Source: Chytriomyces cf. hyalinus JEL632 (lineage: Eukaryota > Chytridiomycota > Chytridiomycetes > Chytridiales > Chytriomycetaceae). From it: a stretch of 64,000 nt of DNA. The stretch is taken from contig JAIWWG010000122.1 in NCBI GenBank assembly GCA_025435555.1, positions 1 through 64,000 on the forward strand, written 5' to 3'. The notes under the pieces were generated by a model, which saw nothing but the letters and a program-made list of their open reading frames with translations, was not told the DNA's origin and ran no database searches. This document shows positions 23,380 through 33,531 of the stretch, piece after piece (position 1 is the stretch's first letter; each line of letters opens with the position of its first letter). Both the position numbers and the translations under genes were made by a program.

Positions 23380-25284
23380 TTACCACCTCTCCCAGCGGAA
23401 CGGGATCACAGACTTGTTCCACCGCGGTCGAAAATAATCCGGCAGATCCCCTTCAAAATGATTTCCCCTCAGATCCAGCAGTTTCAAGAACCAATGCCTT
23501 TGAAGACTCTCGGGAAAGAACCCGCTAAACTGGTTGGGACCAACGAGGTTGTTGTTGTTTAGTTGATGCATGGAGAGATTGGATGGCATGAAAATAGGTG
23601 GAATTTCGCCAGAGAGCTGGTTATGACTGAGATCCAATGTCTCCAAATTAAAAATGTTTCCAATTGACTTTGGAATTTCACCGGAGAAGCAGTTGTGACT
23701 GAGACTCAACGATTGTAAACGCGTAAAGTTTTCAAATGATTCTGGAATTTCACCGCATAACTGGTTGTGACTGAGGTCCAAACTTTCGAGGGAAGTAAGC
23801 AGTCCAATATCCGTCGGCAAGGGACCGCTGAGCTTGTTGTGATTGAGAAACAGATGAGTGAGATTCACAAGTGACGAAATTGAATTTGGAATTCTGCCAA
23901 CAATCAAGTTATGGTCAAGATTCAGCGACTTTAACGCAACAAGACCCAATATGGACTCAGGAAATTCGCCAGAGATTTGGTTGTAGCCAAGTGTCAGGGT
24001 CTCCAATTTTGTTAACCTTCCGATTTCAGTTGGTAGTGGGCCTTTGAGCTTACTGTCACTCAACATAAGCTCTTGCAGGTTTGTAAGTGTGGTGATGAAG
24101 TGTGGAATCCCTCCCGAGAGTTCATTTCGAGAAAGATCCAGGAAGAGCGCAGGTCCATCTGTTGCACCGGCTAAACTGTCCCCTTTGAGTTGATTCGAAC
24201 TGCTGGTTGTTCCAGATTCACGATCACAGTCACGATTAACGCCACTTGCCAGCTGTGCGGTTTCCATTCGGACGGGTTGGGCGCCGACACTGCAAGATTG
24301 CGAACTTTCCCAGGTTAGATAGTTGCTTTCCAGTCTCAAGTTTCGAAGCAATGGCAGTCGAAGAATCGATTCGTGGACAGAACCCTTGAAATTATTAGTT
24401 TGGCAGAAAAATGTTGTCAACTGCATGCATTGACCAAGTGACACCGGTATAGACCCAGTAAAACGGTTGTTGTCCAATGACAATGTTTGCAGCTTGTTCA
24501 TCCCTCCGAACGTATCCGGCAACCCTGAAAGTTGGTTATTTTGCAGATTCAACTCGACCAAGTTGACCAAGTTCCCAATACTCGCAGGGATGAAGCCAGT
24601 CAGCCTGGCACGAGAAAGATTCAGCACATCCAAGTTGACAAGGTTTCCAATTGTGTCAGGTATTGTTTCATCCAGAAGCGTGCCTGCGAGATTCAGAATC
24701 CTCAAGTTGACAAGATTGCACAGTTCCGCCAGAACAGGGCCAGTGATATGATTGCCCTTCAAATTCAGATTCGTTAACCTTGTTAGATCACCCAAACTGC
24801 GCGGGATGGGGCCAGACAACTTGTGGTTTTTCAACTCCAGGGATGTCAGTTGCTTCAGGCAGCCGATAGTGCTTGGCAGTGGACCAAACAAGTGAAAGGG
24901 TTCACTCCGACTGACTTGCGACGGCAAACATTCCAACAGGGAACTCTCGTTTCTTGGCTTGAGAAGAAGTACTGGGAACTCATCTGGAGTCATCGAAGTG
25001 CACTTGTGATGTGGAGAGTACTTGAACGCTTCTGCCAGGACTCGTCTCAAGTAGTCCGTCCCAAACGACGCAGGCGTAACGAAACAGAAAACTTCTGCAA
25101 GCACGTCCCAATATGGATTGGGGATGTGTCCAATGTGAATCAGGCCAATCAGATGCGAGAACGGAGGACCAGTCAACAGGTTGTTGAAGGAGCGGCAGAC
25201 ATGCCGGTACTGAGCAATATTGAATGGATTAAGCTGCAGAAAGATGTGAACTTGTACTTCGACGGGCAAATCAAGCAGGTGCAT
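23380..25284 (-). CDS. F-box/LRR protein, only uninterrupted member of the array (634 aa)
   Basis: Likely substrate receptor of an SCF-type ubiquitin ligase. Residues about 1-45 are the F-box (LDLPVEVQVHIFLQLNPF, QYRHVCRSFNNLL). Residues 46-140 are a linker conserved in the family (FSHLIGLIHIGH, EVFCFVTPASFGTDYLRRVL). Residues about 145-345 are LRR block 1 with plant-type repeats (LSGPIPRSLGDLTRLTNLNL). Residues about 345-400 are a non-LRR island rich in Gly/Ser/Asp. Residues about 400-605 are LRR block 2 (LSGPLPTDIGLLTSLESLDL). The tail is SVIPFRWERW. No signal peptide or membrane segment, so it is intracellular. Against its sister at 17786-20025 it lacks about six LRRs in block 2, joined in frame at NNLVGP/NQFSG. 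No introns. Confidence 0.9.
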   Translation of the reverse strand: MHLLDLPVEVQVHIFLQLNPFNIAQYRHVCRSFNNLLTGPPFSHLIGLIHIGHIPNPYWDVLAEVFCFVTPASFGTDYLRRVLAEAFKYSPHHKCTSMTPDEFPVLLLKPRNESSLLECLPSQVSRSEPFHLFGPLPSTIGCLKQLTSLELKNHKLSGPIPRSLGDLTRLTNLNLKGNHITGPVLAELCNLVNLRILNLAGTLLDETIPDTIGNLVNLDVLNLSRARLTGFIPASIGNLVNLVELNLQNNQLSGLPDTFGGMNKLQTLSLDNNRFTGSIPVSLGQCMQLTTFFCQTNNFKGSVHESILRLPLLRNLRLESNYLTWESSQSCSVGAQPVRMETAQLASGVNRDCDRESGTTSSSNQLKGDSLAGATDGPALFLDLSRNELSGGIPHFITTLTNLQELMLSDSKLKGPLPTEIGRLTKLETLTLGYNQISGEFPESILGLVALKSLNLDHNLIVGRIPNSISSLVNLTHLFLNHNKLSGPLPTDIGLLTSLESLDLSHNQLCGEIPESFENFTRLQSLSLSHNCFSGEIPKSIGNIFNLETLDLSHNQLSGEIPPIFMPSNLSMHQLNNNNLVGPNQFSGFFPESLQRHWFLKLLDLRGNHFEGDLPDYFRPRWNKSVIPFRWERW

Positions 25285-25458
25285 GTGTCTCCGTTTTTTC
25301 TTTTTTTATGTTTCACATTTAACGACTGTTTCAACTGGAAAACTTGACCGAAAAAACAAAAAAGTACCGATCAAACACAGTCTAAATTGCACAGGCCGGG
25401 CTCTAATCATGTTGTTGCGTAAATGAAGCTTGTGGACCGCATTTTATTAAATTTGACA

Positions 25459-25779
25459 TGCATGACTGTGCTGCAGCTGCAGACTCCCAACAAACTCCAA
25501 GCGCAAATATTTCACCTGCTGCACCCGTTCGAAGCTGTCAAGTACCGCCGTGTGCGTCTGTCCCTTAACGACTCGCTGTCGAGCGCTTGCCTCGCATGCT
25601 GTTGCACAGTCATCTGTGCCAAATTTAATAAAATGTTGTCTTGTTTCTTTTTGGTCTTGTTTATTTTTGAGTGCGGCCACTTCGCGCGCACGAGTGACTC
25701 AATGCCACGCCTTAAAGATTTGCAGCAGACGCGACGTTTGATTTCAAATTTCCGCCAGACTTTCTTCGTGGCGTTCTAG
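25459..25779 (+). pseudogene. Plus-strand F-box relic, second subfamily
   Basis: The plus strand reads LQLQTPNKLQAQIFHLLHPF then EAVKYRRVRLSLNDSLSSA, an F-box with a better-preserved second helix than the minus-strand copies at 17.4 and 23.0 kb. The frame continues about 60 codons without recognisable linker or LRR. It is one of only two F-box fragments in the array on the plus strand. Confidence 0.55.
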
Positions 25780-26633
25780 TATTCCCTTTACGGAGCAGCT
25801 TTATTTTATTTCGTGCTTGTTATTGCACGATTCAGCTGTTGGTACTTCGGATCTATCCACCAACGCGAGGAAATGTTGCGATCGACTCAACAATGGCACC
25901 AATGAGCCATTTGTGGCCGAGACTGAACGGCGCCCGCAGAATATGGATGCAGATATAGGGCCCGACAACTGATTCTGGCTGAAATTCAATTACTTCATAT
26001 GAAACAGGTTTCTCATCCCCGTTGGCAGGTGACCAGAGAATTGATTGTGGTCCAAATGCAGGGTTCGAATCTGGACCCATTTTCCAAATTTTGGCAGCGG
26101 ACCTGATAGTCGATTGTGATTCAGTCTGAGAGAGGTTAAGGCATCCGGAGAGCGCTTTCAAGCACGGAACCTGTCAACTGATTGTGACTGAGGTCCAACG
26201 TTTGCATCGTTTTCAAAGCTCCGATATCTCCGTGCAATGAACCCATAAGGGACTGGTGATCATGCAAATTCCAGGCGGAATCTCGCCAGTAAGTTGGTTA
26301 TGACTGAGATTCAATATCCACAAACGATGAAGACTTTGCATAGAGTCAGGAATTTGACCGTTGAAGCAGTTGTGGCTGAGGTTCAGAATATCAAGGGAAG
26401 GAAGCAGTCCAATCTCCTTCGGCAAATGGCCGCTAAGCTTGTTGCCTTCCAGTGACAGGACCCGCAAATTTAATAAGCCTCCAATTTCAGCTGGAAGAGG
26501 ACCAACAAGATTATTGGCATCCATGCGAAGGTGTGTGACGTTTATCCGCGATGTGATGTATTTTGAAAGCGTCCCAGAGAGTCCATTGTGAGAAAGATCC
26601 AATCTTTCCAGCACCAGCGCAACTCCATTTTTT

Positions 26634-26820
26634 TGTTGAGTTTTGTTTTGAAGAGAGTAGTGTTTATTCGTCCGAATATGCCGTGTTAAATACTTAAAGT
26701 CCGATGGAAATGTAATAATAAAAATCGGTGGCGAATGAATGACAACAAACAATCTCATGAACCACCCAAGTGCTGCCCGACAATCTCATGAGCGGGACAC
26801 TGACGCTGGGGATTTCAACA
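26634..26820 (-). mobile_element. Solo LTR of a copia-type element
   Basis: 187 bp, reading TGTTGAAATCCCC...CTCAACA on the minus strand, with perfect TG/CA ends. It is homologous to the LTR at 752-947. A 5-bp direct duplication TTTTT flanks it at 26629-26633 and 26821-26825. It lies within the island-coding region of an F-box/LRR gene. A solo LTR results from recombination between the two LTRs of a once complete element. Confidence 0.93.
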
Positions 26821-27320
26821 TTTTTGTGCATGCAAAGTTGTCTCCTTCGATTTGATTCGACGCAATATTCAGTGACAGGTGATCAAGCGACGCTGATGGA
26901 GACGAGAGGTTGCTTCAGTGATACGATCAGAGTCAGGATTAACAACTTGGAATCAGAAAGCGCGTCTTCCGTACCGATGGATTGGGCTCTGCGATTGCAC
27001 GACTGCGGACTATCCGAGATAGTGAAGTTGCTTTCAAAGTTCAACTTCTGAAGCAATGGCAGTGGAAATGGATAGAACCCGAAAACCTGTTATGTTTGCA
27101 CTCCAGTGTCATCAGTTGCATGCATTGACCAATGGATTCTGGTATCGGCCCTTCCAAATGGTTGTGTTCCAAGGATAGCCTTCGCAGCCTTGACATCCCA
27201 CCAAAAATGTCCGGCAACTTGCCCGAAAGCTCGTTTTTCTGCAGACTCAGTTCCAGCAAATTGACCAAGTTTCGAAGACTCGCTGGAATGGAGCCAGTCA
27301 GCCTGGCTTCAGACATATTC

Positions 27321-27546
27321 CATCCTTGGACTTGGGAGGCAGTGAGGTGTCTGGCCCCCTCCCGCGCAGTTTGGGCAAATTGATTCAGTTGACGCTTTTG
27401 GATTTGACGTACACTAAAGTGACGGGCCCAATCCCGCGAGAGTTGGGCAATCTTATCAACTTGAAAAAACTGAGTGTGTGTCGTACACTCCTTGATGGTG
27501 CAATACCTCCCACTTTTGGGAACCTGGTCAACCTGGAAGTGCTGAA
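27321..27546 (+). other. Inverted LRR segment inside a minus-strand F-box/LRR gene
   Basis: Plus-strand reading: LDLGGSEVSGPLPRSLGKLI, LLDLTYTKVTGPIPRELGNL, KKLSVCRTLLDGAIPPTFGN, LVNLEVLN, three complete LRRs. The flanking minus-strand product goes from GPLPSAIGNLTQLI directly to MSEARLTGSIPASLRNL. In every paralog these two pieces are separated by exactly the three repeats found here backwards. The antisense frame across the segment has no stop. Confidence 0.88.
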
Positions 27547-28089
27547 TGAGTTGCGTCAGGTTGCCGATCGCGCTCGGCAGTGGACCAGCAAAACGCAAGT
27601 ATCCGGTGTATACAGATGCCAGGTAAGGGAAGCTTTTAAACAGGGAAGTCTCGCTGGTTGCCGTGAGAAGGTTGATTGGAATGGCATTCAGGGCGTTTAC
27701 GGGATACTTTTCGAATACTCCAGGTCGTGTGCTAATTGAGTTCTGCACGCTTGTCAAGAAGCGCTCGCCAAAAGATGCGGGTGTAACGAAACAGAAGACA
27801 TGACCTTTGCCCCCGCCTTCAAACTGAGTGTGTCTAATATGGACCAGGCTAATCAGATGCGAGAAGGGATGCGCTGTCAATGCAGTGTTGAGAGAGTGGC
27901 AGACTCGCCGGTACTTTGCGACTGTGAATGGGTCCAGCTGCAAAAAGATTTCGAGCAGAATTTCGATGGGTAAGTCGTACATGGCTTCGTTCGATGGCTT
28001 CGTTGGGTTTTTACGACAGTATGCGCAGTTGATTGTGATTTATTTTTACAGTAAGCAATCGTAGAGGCAGCCGCAAAAAGCTTTCAAGC

Positions 28090-29911
28090 TCAGAACCAGT
28101 CAACTGATTGTTGGTGAGCCAGCTGAACTTGATAAATTTTCAATATCTCAATGAAACGGACCGACAAGGCTATTATTGTGCAAATGAAGCGTGCATTGAT
28201 TGGACAGCTTGTAAATACGGGGTGGAATTTCGCCAGAGAGCTCGTTATCACTGAGGTCCAACATCCATGTATGTCTAAGGTTTCCAATCGACTCTGGAAT
28301 TTCACCATAGAAGGAGTTGTGACTGAGATTCAACGTTCCCAATGCTGTAAGGTTCGCGATTGACTCTGGAAGTTCGCCGCACAACTGATTGTGACTGAGG
28401 TTCAGAAATTGGGGAGAATTCAGAAACCCAATTTCCGTCGGCAAGCGACCGCTCAGCTTGTTGTGTTCGAGCGACAGAGTTGTGAGATTCGCAAGTGACG
28501 TGATTGAAATTGGATTCTGCCAACGAGCAAGTTCTGGCCATGTTACAGCGATTTCAACGCGACAAGACCGATATGGACTTGGGAATTTCACCAGAGATTT
28601 GGTTGTTTCCAAGTGACAGAATCTCCAATTTTGCTGACCTTCCGATTTCAGTTGGTAATGGCTCACTGAGCTAATATTCACATAGGATAAGGCGCTGCAG
28701 GTTTGAAAGCGACGTGATGCAAGCCGGAATCCCTCCCGAAAGTTCATTTTGAGAAAGTTTCAGCAAGAGCGGAGGTCCATCAGTTGTGCTGGCAAAACTG
28801 TCTCCTTTGAGTTGATTCGACGCGATATCGTCTGATTGGAGATCCAAAGACGCTGATGCAGAACGAATGGTTGTTCCAGATTCACGATCGGAGGCAACAT
28901 TAACGCTTTTTTCCAGCTGTGCGGTTTCCATTCGGACGGGTTGGGCGCTGACACTCCAAGACGGCGAAATTTCCCAGGTTAGATAGTTGCTTTCCAGTCT
29001 CCAGTAGCGAAGCAATGGCATTCGAAGAATCGATTCATGGATAGAACCGTTCAAATTATTCCTTTTGCCGTCAAATGTTGTCAGTTGCATGCATTGACCG
29101 AGTGAAACTGGAATAGCGCAAGTAAAACGGTTCTCCTCTAATGACAACATTTGCAGTTTGGACATTCCTCCGAACGTATCCGGCAACCCTGAAAGCTCAG
29201 ACTCAACTCGACCAAGTTGACCAAATTCCCAATACTCGCAGGAATTGGGCCACTCAGCCTGCCACCAGACATACTCAGCACCTCCAAGTTGACAAGGTTT
29301 CCAATGCTTTCAGGTATCGTTTCGTCAAGGAGCTTGCCGGCGAGATACAGATTCCTCAAATTGACCAGATTGCACAGTTCCTCCAGAATAGGGCCAGTCA
29401 TACGATTACCCATCAAATTCAGATTCGTCAGTGCTTTCAGATCACCCAAACTGCGAGGAATGGGGCCAGACAACTTGTGGTCTCTCAACTCCAGGGATTT
29501 CAGTTGCTTCAGCGAACCGATTGTGCTACAGCCATGGAAAAATGATTCACTCTCGCGATTGACCTCCGAAGGCAAGCATTCCAACAGGGAAGTCGCGTTA
29601 CTTCGCTTGAGAGGAAGTACTTTGAAATCATTCGGAGTTTTCAAGGGAGACTTGTAAGATTGCTGGACTCGTCTCAAAAAGTCCTTCCTAAACGACGCAG
29701 GTGTGACGAAACAGAAGATATCTGAAAGTTCGTTTTTCAATGCATTGTGGATGTGTCCAAGGTGAACCAGGCCAATCAGTTGTGAAAAAGGAGGACCCGT
29801 GAGCAGGTTGTTGATGGAGCGGTAGGCTCGCCGGTACTGTCCAGTTTTGAACGGGTCGAGACGCAGAAAGACTTTGAGCAGGACTTCGAAGGACAAGTTG
29901 AGCAGATGCAT
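28090..29911 (-). pseudogene. F-box/LRR gene with several frameshifts, truncated 3' end
   Basis: Starts MHLLNLSFEVLLKVFLRLDP at 29911 (F-box). The linker is intact (FSQLIGLVHLGH, DIFCFVTPASFRKDFLRRVQ). LRR block 1 runs to about 29200 and shifts frame at LVELSLSFQ. The rest of block 1 and the island (PVRMETAQLEKSVNVASDRE) are at 28671-29186. A further shift near 28680 leads to block 2 (LSGRLPTEIGFLNSPQFLNL ... LSGEIPPRIY), which ends at a stop near 28148. The usual last repeats and the PFRWE tail are missing. Most similar to 23380-25284. Confidence 0.8.
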
Positions 29912-30080
29912 GCGTCTTTGCTTGGGTTTTTGTTTTTAAGTTTTACTTTTATTAAAGTGGAGTGTGTTTGAAGGGGAAACTTTTCCCCTAAAAACGGATT
30001 CTCTCAAAAAAAAAAAAAAACATTCCAAATCGTGCACTTCGATCAAATGTGACGAGAGAGTCAAGCTGCCAACATATATT

Positions 30081-31295
30081 TCATTTATTCTGAGAATCTT
30101 CCCGAACCACAGAAACCTGCGACGCAACATCACTCCCACTGCCAACAGTCTTCCCACTCAAAATGCTCGCAACATTCGGTCGAAACCAAACAGACGCCGC
30201 CGAGTCATCCGACCCACTACTCACATTCACAACTCCAGCTCCTCTAACGCGGTCCATCGAAATCACGACGCCTTCATCCTGCGAGAATGCGCCGGCGCCA
30301 TAACTTCCAGACCGGGTGAGGTTTTCGCGTCTGGCAATTGCATTGTCGTTCATGTTTCGGAATGTTTCGAGTTCGTGTGCGGGAATTGCGTCTTCAGAGA
30401 CCCATTCTTCTTGAAGCGTGGGGTGGTCTAAATATTGGACAAAGTATAAAACGCGGCCTTCAGGAGTCACACGAGTTTTGATGATGCGTTCAATTACAAT
30501 GGGGCTTGTAACGATGCGGGTTTCGGTTGTGGCGGTGGCTTTACGGTGAAGGATCCAATTGGAAATGTTGAACGGAGGAGTTTGGCCAGCCGCCGTGGTC
30601 GATTGCGCTGCAAGAACAGTTGAATCGAATTTTGGAAGGTTCCAACTGGCTCTCAATGAAATGAGTTCGCTTTCAGTCGGGCTAATTTTCGAGATGGGTG
30701 TTGGAGGGTGTGGTGACGGGGCATTTTCGACACCACGTGAAATTTGCGCGCCAGGGTTTTGGTGGTGATAGGGTTGTGTGAGAAGTGGGTTTGAGGCTGG
30801 GTTGTTTGACTCGGCGTCGAAAGAATCGTTTGATGGCTGGTTGGGGATGGAGCGGCGGCCCAGTTGCGCGTAATTTGAAGCAGATTTCCGACGCTTGCAC
30901 CAGCAAACGACGACAAGCACTAGCAGTGCAACGAATGCAACTGATCCAGATGCAATGCCGGCAATGACTGCAGGTTGAAGCGTGTCTGATTGAGCAGCTT
31001 CGATTGTGTTTGAAGGAACCGTGGATGCAGAGGTGGCTGTGAATGCTTCCAGTGGCAGTGTAGACGGCGGTAGGATACTGGAAGTGCTAGTTAAGGTCCT
31101 TGTTGCGGTTGAAGAAGTGGGTATTCGAGTTGAAGAAGAAGATGAGCCAGCCGACGTCGCAGTTGTTGAGGTAAGAGGGTTCAAGAATCCATTGAAGAGA
31201 CCGCCTGCCGCCGTTGAAGTAGCCGTGACTGCTGGAGGTGGAAAGAAGGGAAAGAGCCTGGTGTTGGGCTGTGGTGCCTGTGTCGATGCGCTCAT
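30081..31295 (-). CDS. Single-pass membrane protein with chromo-like cytoplasmic segment (404 aa)
   Basis: Residues 1-105 are Ser/Thr/Pro/Ala-rich and probably outside the membrane and O-glycosylated. Residues about 108-132 (VIAGIASGSVAFVALLVLVV, then VCWCKRRK) form one membrane helix with a basic stop-transfer. The inner part is long and mostly disordered. It contains IIKTRVTPEGRVLYFVQYLD followed by HPTLQEEWVSEDAIP (about residues 283-316), which resembles the beta-strand core of chromo/chromo-shadow-like folds (x-YFVxYLDxPxxxEEW). No signal peptide is obvious, so topology rests on charge. Uninterrupted frame, no intron. Its start lies 261 bp from the divergent gene at 31557, giving a shared promoter region. 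Function unknown; a surface sensor or wall-associated protein is possible. Confidence 0.75.
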   Translation of the reverse strand: MSASTQAPQPNTRLFPFFPPPAVTATSTAAGGLFNGFLNPLTSTTATSAGSSSSSTRIPTSSTATRTLTSTSSILPPSTLPLEAFTATSASTVPSNTIEAAQSDTLQPAVIAGIASGSVAFVALLVLVVVCWCKRRKSASNYAQLGRRSIPNQPSNDSFDAESNNPASNPLLTQPYHHQNPGAQISRGVENAPSPHPPTPISKISPTESELISLRASWNLPKFDSTVLAAQSTTAAGQTPPFNISNWILHRKATATTETRIVTSPIVIERIIKTRVTPEGRVLYFVQYLDHPTLQEEWVSEDAIPAHELETFRNMNDNAIARRENLTRSGSYGAGAFSQDEGVVISMDRVRGAGVVNVSSGSDDSAASVWFRPNVASILSGKTVGSGSDVASQVSVVREDSQNK

Positions 31296-31556
31296 TTCAG
31301 CGAAGTGTTCAATGATCGATTTCCGCAGAGTTCAACTGCTGATTTTTGTTTTATTTTCTTTCTATTTTGTTTTCTCTTCTATTTTATTTACAGCCTCGGG
31401 GCGCATATTCTCTCTTCTGAAACTGAGGAGTCTGTTATGGTGACCGCTTTCGAGTTTCGAGTTTCACGACAAGTGCTTTTGAGTGAGAGTGAACATGGGT
31501 GCGTTTGAACCTGAGCATTTATTTATCGTTTAATTTATTTACGTTTTAACATCAGC

Positions 31557-33286
31557 ATGAGCGGACTCATCGGTTTCCTGCAACAACCGACATCCACCGC
31601 ATCCGCGCCTCTTGCAGATGGAACTAATCCTCCTCCCGGACGCACGTTTCTCCCGCTTTTAACTGCTTCGACGAACAACGCCATCGTGCCACAGCCCGCC
31701 CAACAAACCCCCACAGCTTCTCTCGGCGAACAGTCCCCAACCTCTTCCGCACCCCCGTCGTCAAACCTCTCCGCTGGATGGATTGCACTCCTGACTCTCG
31801 GCATCACCTTTGCATTTGTCCTCATTCTGTTCCTCATCTTTATTTGCGTTGTTCGCGTGAGGAACAGAAAACGTGCAGCAAAGAGAGATTCTTTGGGCGA
31901 AAGCCTTCTTCCTCTTGGAAGCACATCCTACGAATCAAGCATGATTCCTCTTTCCGAATCTCAAACCGCGAATTCAACAATGTCGAAATCAGTGTCAAGC
32001 TTTGTCATCAAACCAAAAACGGGCACTCTGCCCAAAACACCACCGGTTCCGTCGTCGAAAGGAAATGCGTTCGTGAATCTCGTTGAACAGGCTGTGGCTG
32101 TTGCGAAGCGGGATACAGTGGGTTCAAATGCGAATCGGTTGTTTGGCGGACCTGTGTCGGTGGAGGTGGACAAGTTGAGCGAGCTTGTGTCGAGTGCTGT
32201 AACTGCAAGCAGTGGCGTTGGATCGGTCGCTTTGGCAGATACACCGTATGCGGTTATTGGTGGAGATGAGATCACGTCTTCCAGCGGATCTGGCACATCT
32301 GAAGTCATTGCGGTCGAAAATGGGTCTGCGACATCAACTACGACAACTACGACCATCACAAAAACAAAGACAATCAAGACGACAATGAAGAACGGGGTTG
32401 CAGTGTCTGTAACCGAGGATGTGGATTCAAACACGGCCAGCGCTATTTCAAACAAGAATTTGGCTGGATCCAGTGTGGTTGATATTCCCGTCCATCTCAT
32501 TGCGAAATCCAGGCTCAACCCACAGATTGAGGTGGCTGCTTTCCAAGCAAAGGCGTTACCAGCAACTGGACCCACCCGCACCGCGAATGGGAAATCATGG
32601 ATTGACAATGACCACAACAGAATGTAAATCCTTTGTTTTTTCTTTTTGTTCAAGCTTGGCATTTTTGTTGATCCTTCCAATTACCAGTATCCCGGTCCTG
32701 GCACCCGTTACGGCGCTGACAGACTCAACATCCCCCGAAGAAACGCGCATGTCTTCTTACACGCTGCCGACGACAACAACGCAACACGCGCAACTCGAAT
32801 CCAGTTTACGCGCAAATCTCCCGTCCGTCTCTGAAATCCCGCTTGACTATGCCTCCCTCGAGTCTCCGTTCTCGCAGTCGCGAATTGTCACTTCGAATCC
32901 TCTGCGCAATCCTGGCAGCGAAAACACGCAGTTGGCGCAACACAATTTGCAGTCGTTTGTTTTTATTGCGCTTCGAGGACACTGTGAAGCGGTATGAGGA
33001 TGAGTGTATGTTGCATGCAGGTGATTTGGTGCGCGTTGTCAAATTTACTGGTGATGCGTGGTGTTATGTGGAGGTGTTTGGTGCTGTTCCGTTACAAGTT
33101 GCTGGTGCGATTAAGGTTGTGGCAGCGGACAATGCATCTGGCATGCGGAGCGGATTTGTACCGCTGTTTGTTGTTGAAAGTGTTGGACTTGATACAAATC
33201 TGGGCGGGGATGATCACCCAGACAAGTTGAAAAGGTATTGGAGCTTGCGGCAGCAGAGCGTGCATGAGGATGAACCTGTGGTCTGA
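31557..33286 (+). CDS. Single-pass membrane protein with C-terminal SH3 domain
   Basis: Exon 1 (31557-32623) encodes a Pro/Ser/Thr-rich N-terminus, one membrane helix (about residues 72-98, AGWIALLTLGITFAFVLILF) with a basic flank, and a long low-complexity cytoplasmic part. A 64-nt GT-AG intron (32624-32687) joins exon 2. The C-terminus reads FIALRGHCEA, then after a one-base shift near 32988 YEDECMLHAGDLVRVVKF, DAWCYVEVFG and SGFVPLFVVESV, an SH3 domain. The order ectodomain, helix, SH3 recalls fungal osmosensor or fusion adaptors such as Sho1 and Fus1, but Sho1 has four helices; this is only an analogy. The shift is at GCGGTATGAG and may be a sequencing error. Confidence 0.72.
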
Positions 33287-33531
33287 GTGTGGGTGCGCGT
33301 GGATGCGAATGGATGTTTTATGTCATTCTGCTTTCTTTTCGTATACTTTTCTCTGTGTTTAAGACGGTCAACAAACATATATCTACAACGCATGGACTTG
33401 GGATCTTGTTTCGAAAAGAGGTTCGCTCTGAACACCGGCAAATGGCACTGTAAAATTTATCGAGTGTCCAAATAGATTCGTCAGTGTTCAACTCCATCAA
33501 AAACAACACCCCATCTCATCTCATCCCGCGC

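Larger units (their letters stand above)
25801..27982 (-). pseudogene. F-box/LRR gene interrupted by a solo LTR and an internal inversion
   Basis: Starts MYDLPIEILLEIFLQLDPFT at 27982 (F-box KYRRVCHSLNTALT) with the usual linker (VFCFVTPASFGERFLTSVQ). LRR block 1 is interrupted by an inverted segment (27321-27546) that stays open in the antisense direction, so the frame runs 313 codons to about 27041. The island (near 26830-27000) is split from LRR block 2 by a solo LTR at 26634-26820. Removing the LTR and one TTTTT rejoins the two halves cleanly by comparison with 4104-6287. Block 2 (LERLDLSHNGLSGTLSKYIT to LTGEIPPGI) ends near 26213, and degraded repeats run on to about 25801. Non-functional as a full-length gene. 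Confidence 0.85.

Noticed and set aside
32988-33016. 29-nt GT-AG mini-intron in the SH3 gene
   Set aside because: Removing it would delete the SH3 strand YEDECMLHAGD; a one-base indel explains the frame change better.
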